A stretch of DNA of 44,752 nt from an uncultured Clostridia bacterium (GTDB lineage Bacteria; Bacillota; Clostridia; Christensenellales; CAG-314). Positions 24,453-34,700 of the stretch are shown here, one piece after another. The DNA lies in NCBI GenBank assembly GCA_947625185.1, contig CANQNJ010000011.1, forward strand, positions 1-44,752. The letters are read 5' to 3'. Positions within the stretch are counted from its first letter, which is position 1, and each line of letters begins with the position of its first letter. Position numbers and translations under genes: made by a program. The notes beneath the pieces were generated by a model. That model worked only from the letters and a program-made list of their open reading frames with translations. It had not been told where the DNA came from and made no database searches.

Positions 24453-24869
24453 TTACGCCGATCCGCAACAAAAATTCTCTTCGTACCGAACGCACAATCG
24501 CACATTTTTTTGCGCTCTTTCGTCACAGCGCAGGCTTAACCCTATCCGTCCGACCATATAACGGATACAGGAGATATCCGCCGTCCCTTTACGCATCTTG
24601 ATGAGACCGAAAACGTAAAATAACAGTCGGATATACCATTTGCGCGACCATAACGCGTCGCTCGCCACAAAGTAGATGGGGCGCCTTATCGTGATGTCGA
24701 TGAAGGCGGGATCGAGAAAACTTTGATGATTGGATAGAATGAGATAATTTTGTTTCTTGTCGAGCTTGGCTTTCTTGGTTTTGAAATGATATCTGCACGC
24801 CAAAAGCCGCGCTACGGGGCGCAGCAAAGCGAAATAAAATCTATGTCTGAATTTGACGTGTTTTTCCAT
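24453..24869 (-). pseudogene. Truncated PlsC-like acyltransferase remnant
   Basis: The 138-residue frame starts normally (ATG with GGAG 7 bases upstream) and carries the acyltransferase motif SNHQSFLDP (His48, Asp53). It continues through the family's middle region to a point where an FPEG-type motif should occur. There the sequence loses the family pattern and ends in a Cys-rich tail and stop. The usual C-terminal 80-100 residues are missing, and no continuation is visible in other frames between 24345 and 24452. It is either a 3'-truncated, decayed gene or a short product without activity. It is not similar enough to the intact PlsC at 4877-5581 to be a recent copy. Confidence 0.6.
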
Positions 24870-25017
24870 TGTACAGCTCCGCGTGTAGTCGGTCGGACGC
24901 GCCGCGCCCGCCCCGAAAATACATTATAAAATTATTATAGCATATTTCCTTACAAAAAAAACAACAAAATTCCCTATGCGACGGCTATAAAAGCACATAA
25001 CGTCGCTTAAAAAACTT

Positions 25018-25053
25018 AAAAAGGGTCTATTCCATTGTGGAACAAACCCTTTT
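25018..25053. terminator. Bidirectional terminator after ppdK
   Basis: AAAAAGGGT (25018-25026) pairs with ACCCTTTT (25046-25053), with further TTCC/GGAA pairing inside. On the minus strand it is followed by T-rich sequence, about 50 bases after the ppdK stop. Confidence 0.8.
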
Positions 25054-25101
25054 GTTGTTGGAAAATATTAAATTTTTTCTACCCCATATCGCTATTTTGC
25101 C

Positions 25102-27747
25102 TTATTTGCGCGGATTCTTTATATTAGATTGCGCGGCGGCAAGGCGGGCGATGGGTACGCGATAAGGCGAGCAGGACACATAGGTCAAACCGATGTTGTG
25201 AGCGAACTCTATGCTGCTCGGGTCGCCGCCGTGTTCTCCGCAAATGCCGCAGGACAAGTCGGGACGCGTGCTGCGACCGAGCGTGACTGCCATCTTCATC
25301 AGTTTGCCGACGCCGACGGTGTCGAGACGGGCAAACGGATCAGACTCGTAAATCTTGCTTGCGTAATAACTCGGCAAGAACTTGCTCGCGTCGTCACGGC
25401 TGAAACCGAACGTCATCTGAGTAAGATCGTTGGTGCCGAAGCTGAAAAACTCCGCTTCCTTGGCGATCTCGTCTGCGGTGAGGGCAGCTCTGGGGATCTC
25501 TATCATTGTGCCGACCTGGTAATGAAGTTCTTTGCCGCTCTCGGCGATGACTTTATCCGCGGTTGCCACTACCGTTTTCTTTACATAAGCCAATTCCTTG
25601 ACTTCTCCCACAAGCGGGATCATTATCTCGGGGACAACGTGCCAATCGGGATGGTGTTTCTGAACGTTCAACGCAGCCTTGATTACCGCGCGTGTCTGCA
25701 TAACGGCAATCTCGGGATAAGTAACCGCAAGACGGCATCCGCGATGACCCATCATCGGGTTGAATTCGTGCAAAGCGTTGCATATCTGCTTGATCTGAGC
25801 GACGGTCTTGTGCTGAGCCTTGGCAAGTTCTTCTATATCGCGCTCGTCAGTGGGAACAAATTCGTGAAGAGGAGGATCCAGGAAGCGGATAATAACGGGT
25901 TGTCCTTTAAGAGCCTCCATAAGTCCCTCGAAGTCTGCCTGTTGCAGGGGTTCGATCTTGGCAAGAGCGCGCTCGCGTTCCTCTACCGTCTCGGATACGA
26001 TCATCTCGCGGAACTTGTCGATACGGCCTTCGCCGAAGAACATATGCTCCGTACGGCACAAACCGATGCCTTGCGCGCCCAACTCGAATGCGCGTTGCGC
26101 GTCTGCGGGTGTATCGGCATTGGTACGAACTTCAAGCGCCTTATACTTGTCGGCGAGCTTCATTATACGTCCGAAATAGCCGCTGTTGGGGTCGGCGGGG
26201 ACAGTCTTGATCGCCACGTTGTATATCTTACCCGTGGAGCCGTCAAGAGAAATGGGATCGCCCTCGCGGAACACCTTGCCGCCAAGCTCGAAGCATTTGT
26301 TGGCTTCGTCCATCTTGATGTCGCCGCAGCCTGATACGCAGCAAGTACCCATTCCGCGGGCGACGACTGCCGCGTGAGACGTTTGTCCGCCGCGAACAGT
26401 AAGGATACCCTGCGCATACTTCATACCCTCGATGTCCTCGGGACTCGTTTCGAGACGGACAAGTATGACTTTCTTCTTTTGCTTGCCGAGAACGACCGCG
26501 TCCTCGGGAGTGAACACGACGGTTCCCGCCGCAGCGCCCGGGCTGGCTGCAATACCCTTGCCGACAACGTTGTTCTTGTCCGCTTCGGCAAGCGCGTTGG
26601 CGTCAAATGTGGGATGCAGCAACATATCCAATGACTTGGCGTCTATCTGCATAAGAGCTTCCTGTTCGGTGATCATTCCCTCGTCGATAAGGTCGCACGC
26701 TATCTTGATGGCTGCCGCAGCGGTACGCTTGCCGTTACGGGTTTGAAGCATAAACAGCTTGCCGCGCTCGATGGTAAACTCCATATCCTGCATATCTCTG
26801 TAATGATGTTCGAGAGTATCGCAAACTTGAAGGAATTGTTTGTAGACATCGGGCAACACCTGCGCCATCTGAGAAATGGGCATCGGCGTACGAACGCCCG
26901 CGACTACGTCTTCGCCCTGAGCATTCATAAGAAATTCGCCCATAAGACCTTTCTCGCCGGTGGCGGGATTACGCGTAAACGCAACGCCCGTGCCGCAATC
27001 GTCGCCCATATTGCCGAACGCCATCATCTGTACATTGACTGCGGTACCCCAACTGTACGGGATATCGTGGTCCATACGATAAACGTTGGCGCGGGGATTG
27101 TCCCAGCTACGGAACACCGCTTCCACTGCGGCGAACAACTGTTCCTTGGCGTCCTGCGGGAAGGGCTTGCCGATCTTGGCAAGATACTCCGCTTTGAATT
27201 GAGAAGCAAGTTCTTTGAGGTCGTCGGCGGTCATTTCTACGTCGTAGGTGATGCCGCGCTTCTTCTTCATTGCGTCAATGAGTTCCTCAAAGTACTTCTT
27301 GCCGACTTCCATAACCACGTCGGAGAACATCTGAATGAAACGTCTGTAACAGTCCCAAGCCCAACGGGGATTGCCGCTTTGCTTGGAGAGGACTTCCACC
27401 ACCTCGTCGTTAAGACCGAGGTTGAGAATGGTGTCCATCATACCGGGCATCGAAGCGCGTGCGCCGGAACGAACGGATACGAGCAACGGATTGGTCAGGT
27501 CGCCGAACTTCTTGCCGGTAATCTTCTCCAACTTGGAGATGTAGGTGAGAATTTCCGCCTTGATCTCGTCGTTGATGTGTTTGCCGTCCTCATAATATTG
27601 AGTACATGCCTCTGTGGAAATGGTAAATCCCTGGGGTACGGGGAGACCGATATTGGTCATTTCCGCAAGGTTTGCGCCCTTGCCGCCGAGGATCTCGCGC
27701 ATGTTGGCGTTGCCTTCGCTAAACAGATAAATAAACTTTTTTGCCAC
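25102..27747 (-). CDS. ppdK: Pyruvate, phosphate dikinase
   Basis: It interconverts pyruvate, ATP and phosphate with phosphoenolpyruvate, AMP and pyrophosphate. The 881 residues match the bacterial enzyme (about 875). The N-terminal ATP-grasp domain starts with LGGKGANLAEM (20-30), the phosphohistidine lies at His458 in GGQTSHAAVV, and the C-terminal PEP-binding barrel carries FFSFGTNDLTQM and the CGICGEHGGDP cysteine motif. The start is GTG at 27747, preceded by GGAGG at 9 bases; the open frame extends 90 codons further upstream, but that part is basic, unlike the family, and overlaps the promoter. It is monocistronic with its own promoter and terminator. It may replace or complement pyruvate kinase in glycolysis. 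Confidence 0.97.
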   Translation of the reverse strand: MAKKFIYLFSEGNANMREILGGKGANLAEMTNIGLPVPQGFTISTEACTQYYEDGKHINDEIKAEILTYISKLEKITGKKFGDLTNPLLVSVRSGARASMPGMMDTILNLGLNDEVVEVLSKQSGNPRWAWDCYRRFIQMFSDVVMEVGKKYFEELIDAMKKKRGITYDVEMTADDLKELASQFKAEYLAKIGKPFPQDAKEQLFAAVEAVFRSWDNPRANVYRMDHDIPYSWGTAVNVQMMAFGNMGDDCGTGVAFTRNPATGEKGLMGEFLMNAQGEDVVAGVRTPMPISQMAQVLPDVYKQFLQVCDTLEHHYRDMQDMEFTIERGKLFMLQTRNGKRTAAAAIKIACDLIDEGMITEQEALMQIDAKSLDMLLHPTFDANALAEADKNNVVGKGIAASPGAAAGTVVFTPEDAVVLGKQKKKVILVRLETSPEDIEGMKYAQGILTVRGGQTSHAAVVARGMGTCCVSGCGDIKMDEANKCFELGGKVFREGDPISLDGSTGKIYNVAIKTVPADPNSGYFGRIMKLADKYKALEVRTNADTPADAQRAFELGAQGIGLCRTEHMFFGEGRIDKFREMIVSETVEERERALAKIEPLQQADFEGLMEALKGQPVIIRFLDPPLHEFVPTDERDIEELAKAQHKTVAQIKQICNALHEFNPMMGHRGCRLAVTYPEIAVMQTRAVIKAALNVQKHHPDWHVVPEIMIPLVGEVKELAYVKKTVVATADKVIAESGKELHYQVGTMIEIPRAALTADEIAKEAEFFSFGTNDLTQMTFGFSRDDASKFLPSYYASKIYESDPFARLDTVGVGKLMKMAVTLGRSTRPDLSCGICGEHGGDPSSIEFAHNIGLTYVSCSPYRVPIARLAAAQSNIKNPRK

Positions 27748-27780
27748 TTTGTTATTCCTCCAAATAAAATTTACACGTTG

Positions 27781-27796
27781 TGAGCGCTGACGCTCA
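27781..27796 (-). other. Palindrome in the ppdK leader
   Basis: TGAGCG-CTGA-CGCTCA forms a 6-bp hairpin about 35-50 bases upstream of the GTG, in the 5' untranslated region. It may stabilise or regulate the messenger; no known element was recognised. Confidence 0.4.
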
Positions 27797-27805
27797 TACA
27801 CGTTT

Positions 27806-27834
27806 ATTTTACAATATTTCGGCAAAATAGACAA
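27806..27834 (-). promoter_or_regulatory. Sigma-A promoter of ppdK
   Basis: On the minus strand TTGTCT (27829-27834), 17 bases, TAAAAT (27806-27811). Confidence 0.65.
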
Positions 27835-27974
27835 GTACTTTTTTATATAATAATGCAGAAAGTTTATCAATAAAATAAACTCTCGCACGGCAATAAGACG
27901 AAGCCGACGACGATTTGAGTATGCGATGAGATTCTTACGAATACAGCGTTTTATACCATATTTGCAAATTGCTA

Positions 27975-28003
27975 TTGCACAATTACAATTTATATGGTAT
28001 ATT
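27975..28003 (+). promoter_or_regulatory. Sigma-A promoter of the first large surface protein
   Basis: TTGCAC (27975-27980), 17 bases, TATATT (27998-28003). The leader is about 30 bases. The same intergenic region carries the divergent ppdK promoter. Confidence 0.65.
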
Positions 28004-28039
28004 GTAATGTAATTCAATTATCCGAACCGAGGAAGAAAA

Positions 28040-31000
28040 GTGAAAGTTTGCAGCAGAATCATTGCATTGACGTTACTGTGTCTGGCGCTTGCGACGGCGC
28101 CTGCATGGTCCTGCGTTTGCGCCGACGCAACTACCGATTTTTCCCGCAGAGGCTACAATCCGAAAATAATCTCGGCGGCGGAATTTCTGCAAGACGAACT
28201 CGGACTCGAATTGGCAAACGGGGAGGAAAATTACTTAAATTCCCACCCCATATTCACAATTCGGTACAACGACAGCATTCCGAGCGGCGTAGTCAAAACG
28301 GACTTCGACGGGACGAACGTCGTCGTTACGCCCGCCGCATACGACTACATCGCCGATAGCGGGCAACGCGTTGTATGGACTGCCGCGGACGTGTGCGGTA
28401 CACCCCTCGACAACGGCACCGCGACAATATCCGCGGGCGGCGAGGACTATGTGACGGTGCGCTACACCGCCTCTCTCACACTTGACAAACAGTCGGTCAA
28501 CGGAGTACTCAATCAATACTATTACGCGGCGAAAGTTCAATCGGATCGCGCCAAATTATACAATAAGCAATCAGCCGATTACAACGCGTATCTTGCCGCG
28601 CTCGACAATTACAACAACGTGCTGCTACCGCAATACAACGAATATCTTAAAGAGTACGCCGATTGGAAACGCAGGGACGATCCCTATCAGGCATATCTGG
28701 CAGAGTACGAGCAATATCTCGAAGAACTATACGCTTACGAGAATTACGATCCCGTCAAGGCTCAGGCGCAATACGAAGAGGATATGGCGCGCTATCAGCA
28801 ATACCTCGTCGAAATGGAAAGATACAACGCCTTGGCTGAACAGTACCGACAGCTCCTCGACACTCCCGAAGTCGCCAAACTGTACGATCAGCTCGCCATA
28901 CTCGAATATATCTACGCCGAATGCGACGGCCGCAGTCTGCGCGGCGCGATAATGGGCGACACGGTGACCGCCGTGCTGTCCCGCAAGGACGAACTCAAAA
29001 TAGCAAGCGGAGAAGCCGCCGCAGTAGACGCCGCCGACAGAGCCACGCGCAATCTGCGCAATCTTATATCCAATTACGAACAATGCGCCACCGACGAGGC
29101 AAAATACGCATTTTATCTTACCACTTACACTTATCTCAAAAGAGATTTTTCCAATTTGCTGCGCTGTCTGGATTATTTTTATCGCGTTGACTTCATCCGC
29201 AACTTCATCACGGAAAAAGGCAAAGACAACGCTTACAGAATATTGCTTGCGCAGCTATACGAGATAGCCAACGCGCTCGACGACGAAAAAGTGGGCAATT
29301 ACGAGCAATTCTTCAAATTCCGCCATCCCAACGCGGCGTATTTCGACGAAAATTACCGTATCGGCGGCAACACCCCCGAGAGCATCCTGGGAGATTGCCT
29401 GCTTACGGACACGAACGACGCGGTGCCGATAGAAAACGGCATTACGCTGTTTCCGACGGAACCGACTCCGCCCCAAGAGGTGACGGAACCGACTCCGCCC
29501 GAACGTTCTCCGAAACCCGTTGCGCCGCAAGAAGTAGAGTCGCCCGGACCCGCTCCGCAAGAGGTTCCGCAGCCGCAGATGCCCGCAGCCGTCCCCGCGC
29601 CGGACGATTACAACCCGACCGTCGAGGAAAAGTCGCTGCAACGGGCGTTTGACGACGGATTACGGCTTCGCGAAGAATTTTCGGACGATTACGTTATCGA
29701 AATTGAGACCTGGGTCAAGAAATTCTTCCGCAACTACGAGAGCGTCACCGTATACTTCTATGATTCCTTGCAAGCGACGGAATGTTATTTTCAGGCGGAG
29801 ACGGAGCGCGGAGGCTTCGTGGAACAGCCGAACGAACTGCCCACCGCCGAAAAGACGGGTTATGTATGCACCTTCGATGGGTGGATCTACGAAGACGGAA
29901 CGGATGTCGATTGGAGCGATCTGCGCGACGGATCGGAGTTGCGCGTCTTTCCGAAATTTGTCGAAACCCCCAACCTGTATGACGTTATATGGGTGGTAAA
30001 TGGTGCGGAATACCGTCAAAAAGCACCCTACGGCGAGATACCGCAATTCGACGGCGTTCCCGTCAAACCCGACGATCCCGACGGCAGGCAATACCGTTTC
30101 GTCGGTTGGGACAGACAGCCCGTCGCCGTGACGGAGCAAACCGATCGCTACACCGCTTTATTCGAGGCAAGCACGCTCATCGTATGGGAGGTAGACGGCG
30201 AGAAAACGGTAACCCCCGTATGGAAAGGAGAGCTGCCCGCATATCCCTTCGGCACGCCCGAGCGCGAACACAATTCGATGTACGTCTATGTATTCGTCGA
30301 TTGGAACAAGCCGATAACCGAAGCAAACGGAGACGCGACTTACGTTGCAGTATTCCGTCAAAGCGCAATAATGTCGGCAGACGGACGACCCGCCGCGATA
30401 GAATTCGACGGCGAAGTCTATACAGCCGAATTCGTCGCTGCCGATCAGAACCGCATAGATATATCCTGCCTGTTGGAGATAGCGGAACGCGCCGACGCGG
30501 GCGTCACTCTCAACTGCAACAGAGGATCCGTAATACTGTCCGTCTCGGCGTTGGACGTGTACAATCTGCGCCGCGCCGAAGCGAAATATTACACTTTCAA
30601 CAGATACCAGACGGGCAATATGGAGTACGGCTATTATCTGCAATTCTTCGGCGAAAGCAGACCCGTGGGTGCGGATTGCTCGGTACGCGCAAGCATCTCG
30701 GGCGAATTCAGCCCGACGAACTCGCGCCTGTATCGGCTCGACCGCGACGTATTGACTTCGGTAAGAATGACGACGGACGACGGACACATATCCTTCGCGA
30801 TGAATCCCGACGTCACATACCGCGTTATGACGCGCTTCAACCTGTACATAGCCGAGGCAAGTTCGTCATTGCTGTCCGCAAGCGCTTACTCCGACCTGTT
30901 GCGCGACGACGTAATAACCATCACCGTCGGAGACATACCCGTCGGCGTCAATCTGGAACGCCTGTATGCCGTGGATATGTACGGCAACGAAGTCGCTTTC

Positions 31001-31495
31001 GTCGACAACAAATTGACCATGCCCGAAAGCGACGTAACGGTATTCGCGGTGCTGTCCGATATATACTACACCGTCACTTTCAGGTCGGAAGGCAATACCG
31101 TAAGCGTACGCAGCTACCGATACGGCGAGACGATAGTTCCGCCCGCAAACCCCGTCAAAGCTCCCGACGGAGAATACTCCTACATATTCGACAAATGGGA
31201 CAAACCGTTGACCGTCGTCACAGGCGACGCGGAGTACAACGCCGTATTCAAAGCAATGCCCCTCGAATCGTTGGGAAACGGCGGAATGTCCTCATTGATG
31301 AAGTTGATAATATCTTTCGGCACGATAGGGGGCGCGGCGTTGATAGCTCTCGCCGTTGCGCTGCCATTGCTGATAATACGCAAAAAACGCAAAAAATCTC
31401 AAATGTCGACGGCAGCCGCGCAAGCCGATACGTCCGTTTCCGAACAACCGTCCGACGCAAACGAAACCGACGATATGCCTTCCGAAAAACGGTAA
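28040..31495 (+). CDS. Large surface protein with Tyr-rich coiled region, InlB-like beta repeats and C-terminal membrane anchor
   Basis: This 1151-residue protein is not matched to a named family. It has a signal peptide (about 1-29), a globular domain to about 150, and a helical, probably coiled-coil region (about 155-295) in which roughly 25 of 135 residues are Tyr, mostly in xY pairs. A helical segment follows to about 450, then a Pro/Glu-rich linker (about 472-525), and at least three beta-grasp repeats of the Listeria-Bacteroides (InlB B-repeat) type at about 567-772, ending in FDGW, FVGWDRQP and FVDWNKP. A further domain precedes a fourth repeat (1009-1070) with FDKWDKP. A membrane segment (1084-1111), a basic RKKRKK stop and a 30-residue cytosolic tail end the protein. 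The start is GTG at 28040 after GAGG. Adhesion or cell-wall scaffolding is inference. Confidence 0.85.
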   Translation: MKVCSRIIALTLLCLALATAPAWSCVCADATTDFSRRGYNPKIISAAEFLQDELGLELANGEENYLNSHPIFTIRYNDSIPSGVVKTDFDGTNVVVTPAAYDYIADSGQRVVWTAADVCGTPLDNGTATISAGGEDYVTVRYTASLTLDKQSVNGVLNQYYYAAKVQSDRAKLYNKQSADYNAYLAALDNYNNVLLPQYNEYLKEYADWKRRDDPYQAYLAEYEQYLEELYAYENYDPVKAQAQYEEDMARYQQYLVEMERYNALAEQYRQLLDTPEVAKLYDQLAILEYIYAECDGRSLRGAIMGDTVTAVLSRKDELKIASGEAAAVDAADRATRNLRNLISNYEQCATDEAKYAFYLTTYTYLKRDFSNLLRCLDYFYRVDFIRNFITEKGKDNAYRILLAQLYEIANALDDEKVGNYEQFFKFRHPNAAYFDENYRIGGNTPESILGDCLLTDTNDAVPIENGITLFPTEPTPPQEVTEPTPPERSPKPVAPQEVESPGPAPQEVPQPQMPAAVPAPDDYNPTVEEKSLQRAFDDGLRLREEFSDDYVIEIETWVKKFFRNYESVTVYFYDSLQATECYFQAETERGGFVEQPNELPTAEKTGYVCTFDGWIYEDGTDVDWSDLRDGSELRVFPKFVETPNLYDVIWVVNGAEYRQKAPYGEIPQFDGVPVKPDDPDGRQYRFVGWDRQPVAVTEQTDRYTALFEASTLIVWEVDGEKTVTPVWKGELPAYPFGTPEREHNSMYVYVFVDWNKPITEANGDATYVAVFRQSAIMSADGRPAAIEFDGEVYTAEFVAADQNRIDISCLLEIAERADAGVTLNCNRGSVILSVSALDVYNLRRAEAKYYTFNRYQTGNMEYGYYLQFFGESRPVGADCSVRASISGEFSPTNSRLYRLDRDVLTSVRMTTDDGHISFAMNPDVTYRVMTRFNLYIAEASSSLLSASAYSDLLRDDVITITVGDIPVGVNLERLYAVDMYGNEVAFVDNKLTMPESDVTVFAVLSDIYYTVTFRSEGNTVSVRSYRYGETIVPPANPVKAPDGEYSYIFDKWDKPLTVVTGDAEYNAVFKAMPLESLGNGGMSSLMKLIISFGTIGGAALIALAVALPLLIIRKKRKKSQMSTAAAQADTSVSEQPSDANETDDMPSEKR

Positions 31496-31565
31496 AATTA
31501 CCGACAATCGCCGTTTTACAATGTATATTTGCTCTCCGATTGTAGAAAATTGGTAAAAAAATCGG

Positions 31566-31594
31566 AAAAAAACGCTTTTTTGTAGGCGTTTTTT
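31566..31594 (+). terminator. Intrinsic terminator of the first surface protein
   Basis: An A-run leads into AACGC, which pairs with GCGTT, followed by a T-run (31589-31594). The hairpin is short but has A/T tracts on both sides. Confidence 0.65.
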
Positions 31595-31604
31595 CATTTT
31601 ACTC

Positions 31605-31633
31605 TTGACAGATAGTACAATATGAATTACAAT
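31605..31633 (+). promoter_or_regulatory. Sigma-A promoter of the second large surface protein
   Basis: TTGACA (31605-31610), 17 bases, TACAAT (31628-31633). It lies between the upstream terminator and the ATG at 31710, so this gene is transcribed independently. Confidence 0.75.
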
Positions 31634-31709
31634 ATACTCTGTGAATTTAGTTTACACGCATATGCGTATAATACTATATCAATCCGAAAATAACAAAAGG
31701 AGCATTTAT

Positions 31710-34700
31710 ATGAAAAAGACCTATGGAAACATCAAGACGGTTTTGATTGCACTGCTTTCATTGGTGTTGGTCTTCGGCGTGGCGTTTGCTTCCGTTGCAA
31801 CGGCAGAACCCGTAACGGAACCGCAAAACGACGTCATAACGGTAGGAGGAGACGATTACTCTCTCACCCTTTCCGTTGACGCGCAACGCCTTGGGGAAAT
31901 CACCCGCAATGAAATCGGCGGTTTGAGAGACAAAATCGTTTCTCAGTTGAAAGATATCATTATCAATCAACTGCTGCCCGAATCGACGGAGCCTGCCCAT
32001 ATCATTCACAGACTCGGCGCGCCCGTAGAACCCGGCGACGAAGATATCCAATCGGTATTGGGTCGCTACAAGGAAAAACTCGAAGAACGGCTCAGAGAAC
32101 CCGGCGAGTTGGAAAAATACCTCAACGGCGACTACGACCTCGTCATCAAGCAAGCCGTTGCCGAGTATATGGACAACCATCCGGACGTGGAACCTTCCAA
32201 GATCGAGGAAGTTGTGGACGAAGTAAATGAAGTCGTCCAGGACGTCATCGTCGAAGAAGCCGTCAAAGAGCAATATCCCGAACTTGCCGACTCTCCCGAA
32301 TTGTTGGAAGAAAAGAAGCAAGAAGTCAAGGAGCAGATCGCCAATGGCGATACAAGCGGACTCGGCGATACATACGGCGAAATGTACACTCAAAACGGCA
32401 ACAAGACGGAGACGTTGACGGAAACCGTTAAGGATATCGTGGAAAACGGCGCTCCCGCGTTGGAGATCGGCGACATCGTAGCCGCTCTCAGAAACATCAC
32501 CGTCGGAGAAAACGTCATATTCACCGAAGAGGGCAGATGGGAAGCCAACGGAGTCAAGGGACTTATATCCGATCTGTTCGGCAAAATCAAGTCCGCCGAC
32601 AGCGAATTCGTCATCGAATACAACGTGGAACTCGAACTTTCCTTCGGCAAAACTCATTTCGATGTCAGATTCGAATTGGTCAATTACGACGGTTCCGAAG
32701 TACAGAGAGTTATCGGATATGCCAAGGATCACGTTGACTTCGGCAAGATAGACGGCGTATGGACCCTCAACGTAAGAATCCCCGAAAGCGTCAATATGCT
32801 GACTCTGTTCAACTACTTCTCCGAGAGTTCTCAACGCGACTTGTTCGAGATGAGCGACATGACCGTTTCCAAAGCGGTCGAGTTCGTCAAGGGATACACT
32901 CCCGAACAAATGCTTGACATTCTCAAAGGCTTCGACTATCAGGGCGCATTCGGCGCTTTGTTGAACAGAAACATCCCCGGAAAGGACTTCGTTCTCAACA
33001 AGCTCTTCAACGCGGTCAGAAAGGTCGCTTCCAAGAACAGCGCAGCCGAGGTCGAAGAAGTACTCAAAGACTACGGCTTGAAGGGTATCCCCGCCAAGTT
33101 GGAAGGCGCCGTACAGATCGTCCTTGACGAACTGCACACTCTCGATGCCGCCAATTGGACAAGAAGCGACTTCGAAAGCTATCTCAGAACAAACGCCAAC
33201 GAAAGCTTCGGACGTATCTTGACCGAACTCGGACAACGCGAAAGATTTGACGCCGTTTATGAGAGGCTGCTTCACTATGTGCAGGAAGTTGCGGAATACA
33301 TACCCGAAGCATTGCAGGACGTAACGCTTGCGGATATCGTTTCCAACGGCAATCTCTCCTGGACGGGCAACGTTGATCTTGTCGGAATAGACTACGATCC
33401 TCTTCTTACAAGAGCTTTCCGCAAGATCGTAAGCTTCCTGGGCGGCACAGATTACACCACCGTTGACTCTATCGTCACCTGGATCGACAACAATATCAAG
33501 TACGAGAACGTTGCCGTATCCGTAAACGCGACGGTCGGCGGACTCAGCAACGTAAGCTACAAGTTCAACGGCAAAACCATCCGCGGCATACTGCCCGACG
33601 GCGCCGACGTAGATATCTTTGCCCCTGCATCCTCAGGCAAGGACGGCAAGGACATAGTAGCTTGGCTCAACAACGACAACGAACGCGTTACGACGGTAAA
33701 CGGCGACGTAACGTTGCACGCCGTTACTACATTTGAGGCAAACGTCTCGTTCGACGGCGAAGGTTTCGATAACGAAAACAAAAAGAGTTACGACCAGAAA
33801 GGCTTCACACTGACCGCTTATGCGGACAAGGGCGAAGGCAACGACAACTACTCTTATCAGTGGTACAAAGCTTCTTTGAGCGATCCCGACAGCTTTGAAA
33901 AACTCGACGAGACAGATCAATCTCTTAGCCGTCTCGGCAACGTTGCGGACAGCGGCGTATACTACTGCGAGATCACTTCCGGCACATATGCGGAAAACCG
34001 TTCCGAAACGCAGAAGATCATAGTTACCATCGACAAAGCCGTGGTAACCCACGAGAACGCTTGGGATTACAATAACGAACCGTTCAAATATACGGGCGAA
34101 GCATTTACCGTTAAACTCAAATCCGACATCGAGGCGGACCTCAACGACAAATTTACCGCAAACGGATGGGAGTACACAGGCAACACTGCTACCGACATCG
34201 GCAAATACACCGCAAGCGTAAGACTTGTCGCCAATACCGAGAACTATCAATTGAATATCGACCCGCTCAATTGGGAAATAGTCAAAGCCGACGAAGATGA
34301 ACCCGATAAACCACCCGTTAAACCCGGCGTACCCGGAACGAAATTCGACGTACTCGGTCCCGACGGCAAACCGCTTACCGTGGACGGCACTTCGATAGTA
34401 GTCACCGACGTCAACGGCGTCGTTCCCACAACGGAAACGCTCGTCGCCGCAAAGTCGGACAGAACAGTAGATTACTTCAAAGATTTCCTTAAATCCGACG
34501 GCAAGAACGAAAACGCGTCATTGCTGCAAGTACTCGACATTCACTTCGGCAAGGAATACGAGGGCGAATTTGTCATCGAACTCACCAATACGGATAAGTT
34601 CGGCAGCCTTACCGCCGAGAACTTGATCGTATACCACATCCACGGCACGACTACTCAATTGGTAAGCAACGCCACCGTCGAGAACGGCAAAATAACCGTC

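Noticed and set aside
27748..28017. N-terminal extension of ppdK by 90 codons
   Set aside because: The extension contains the ppdK promoter and leader, is basic and unlike the family, and a GTG with GGAGG at ideal spacing gives the normal length.
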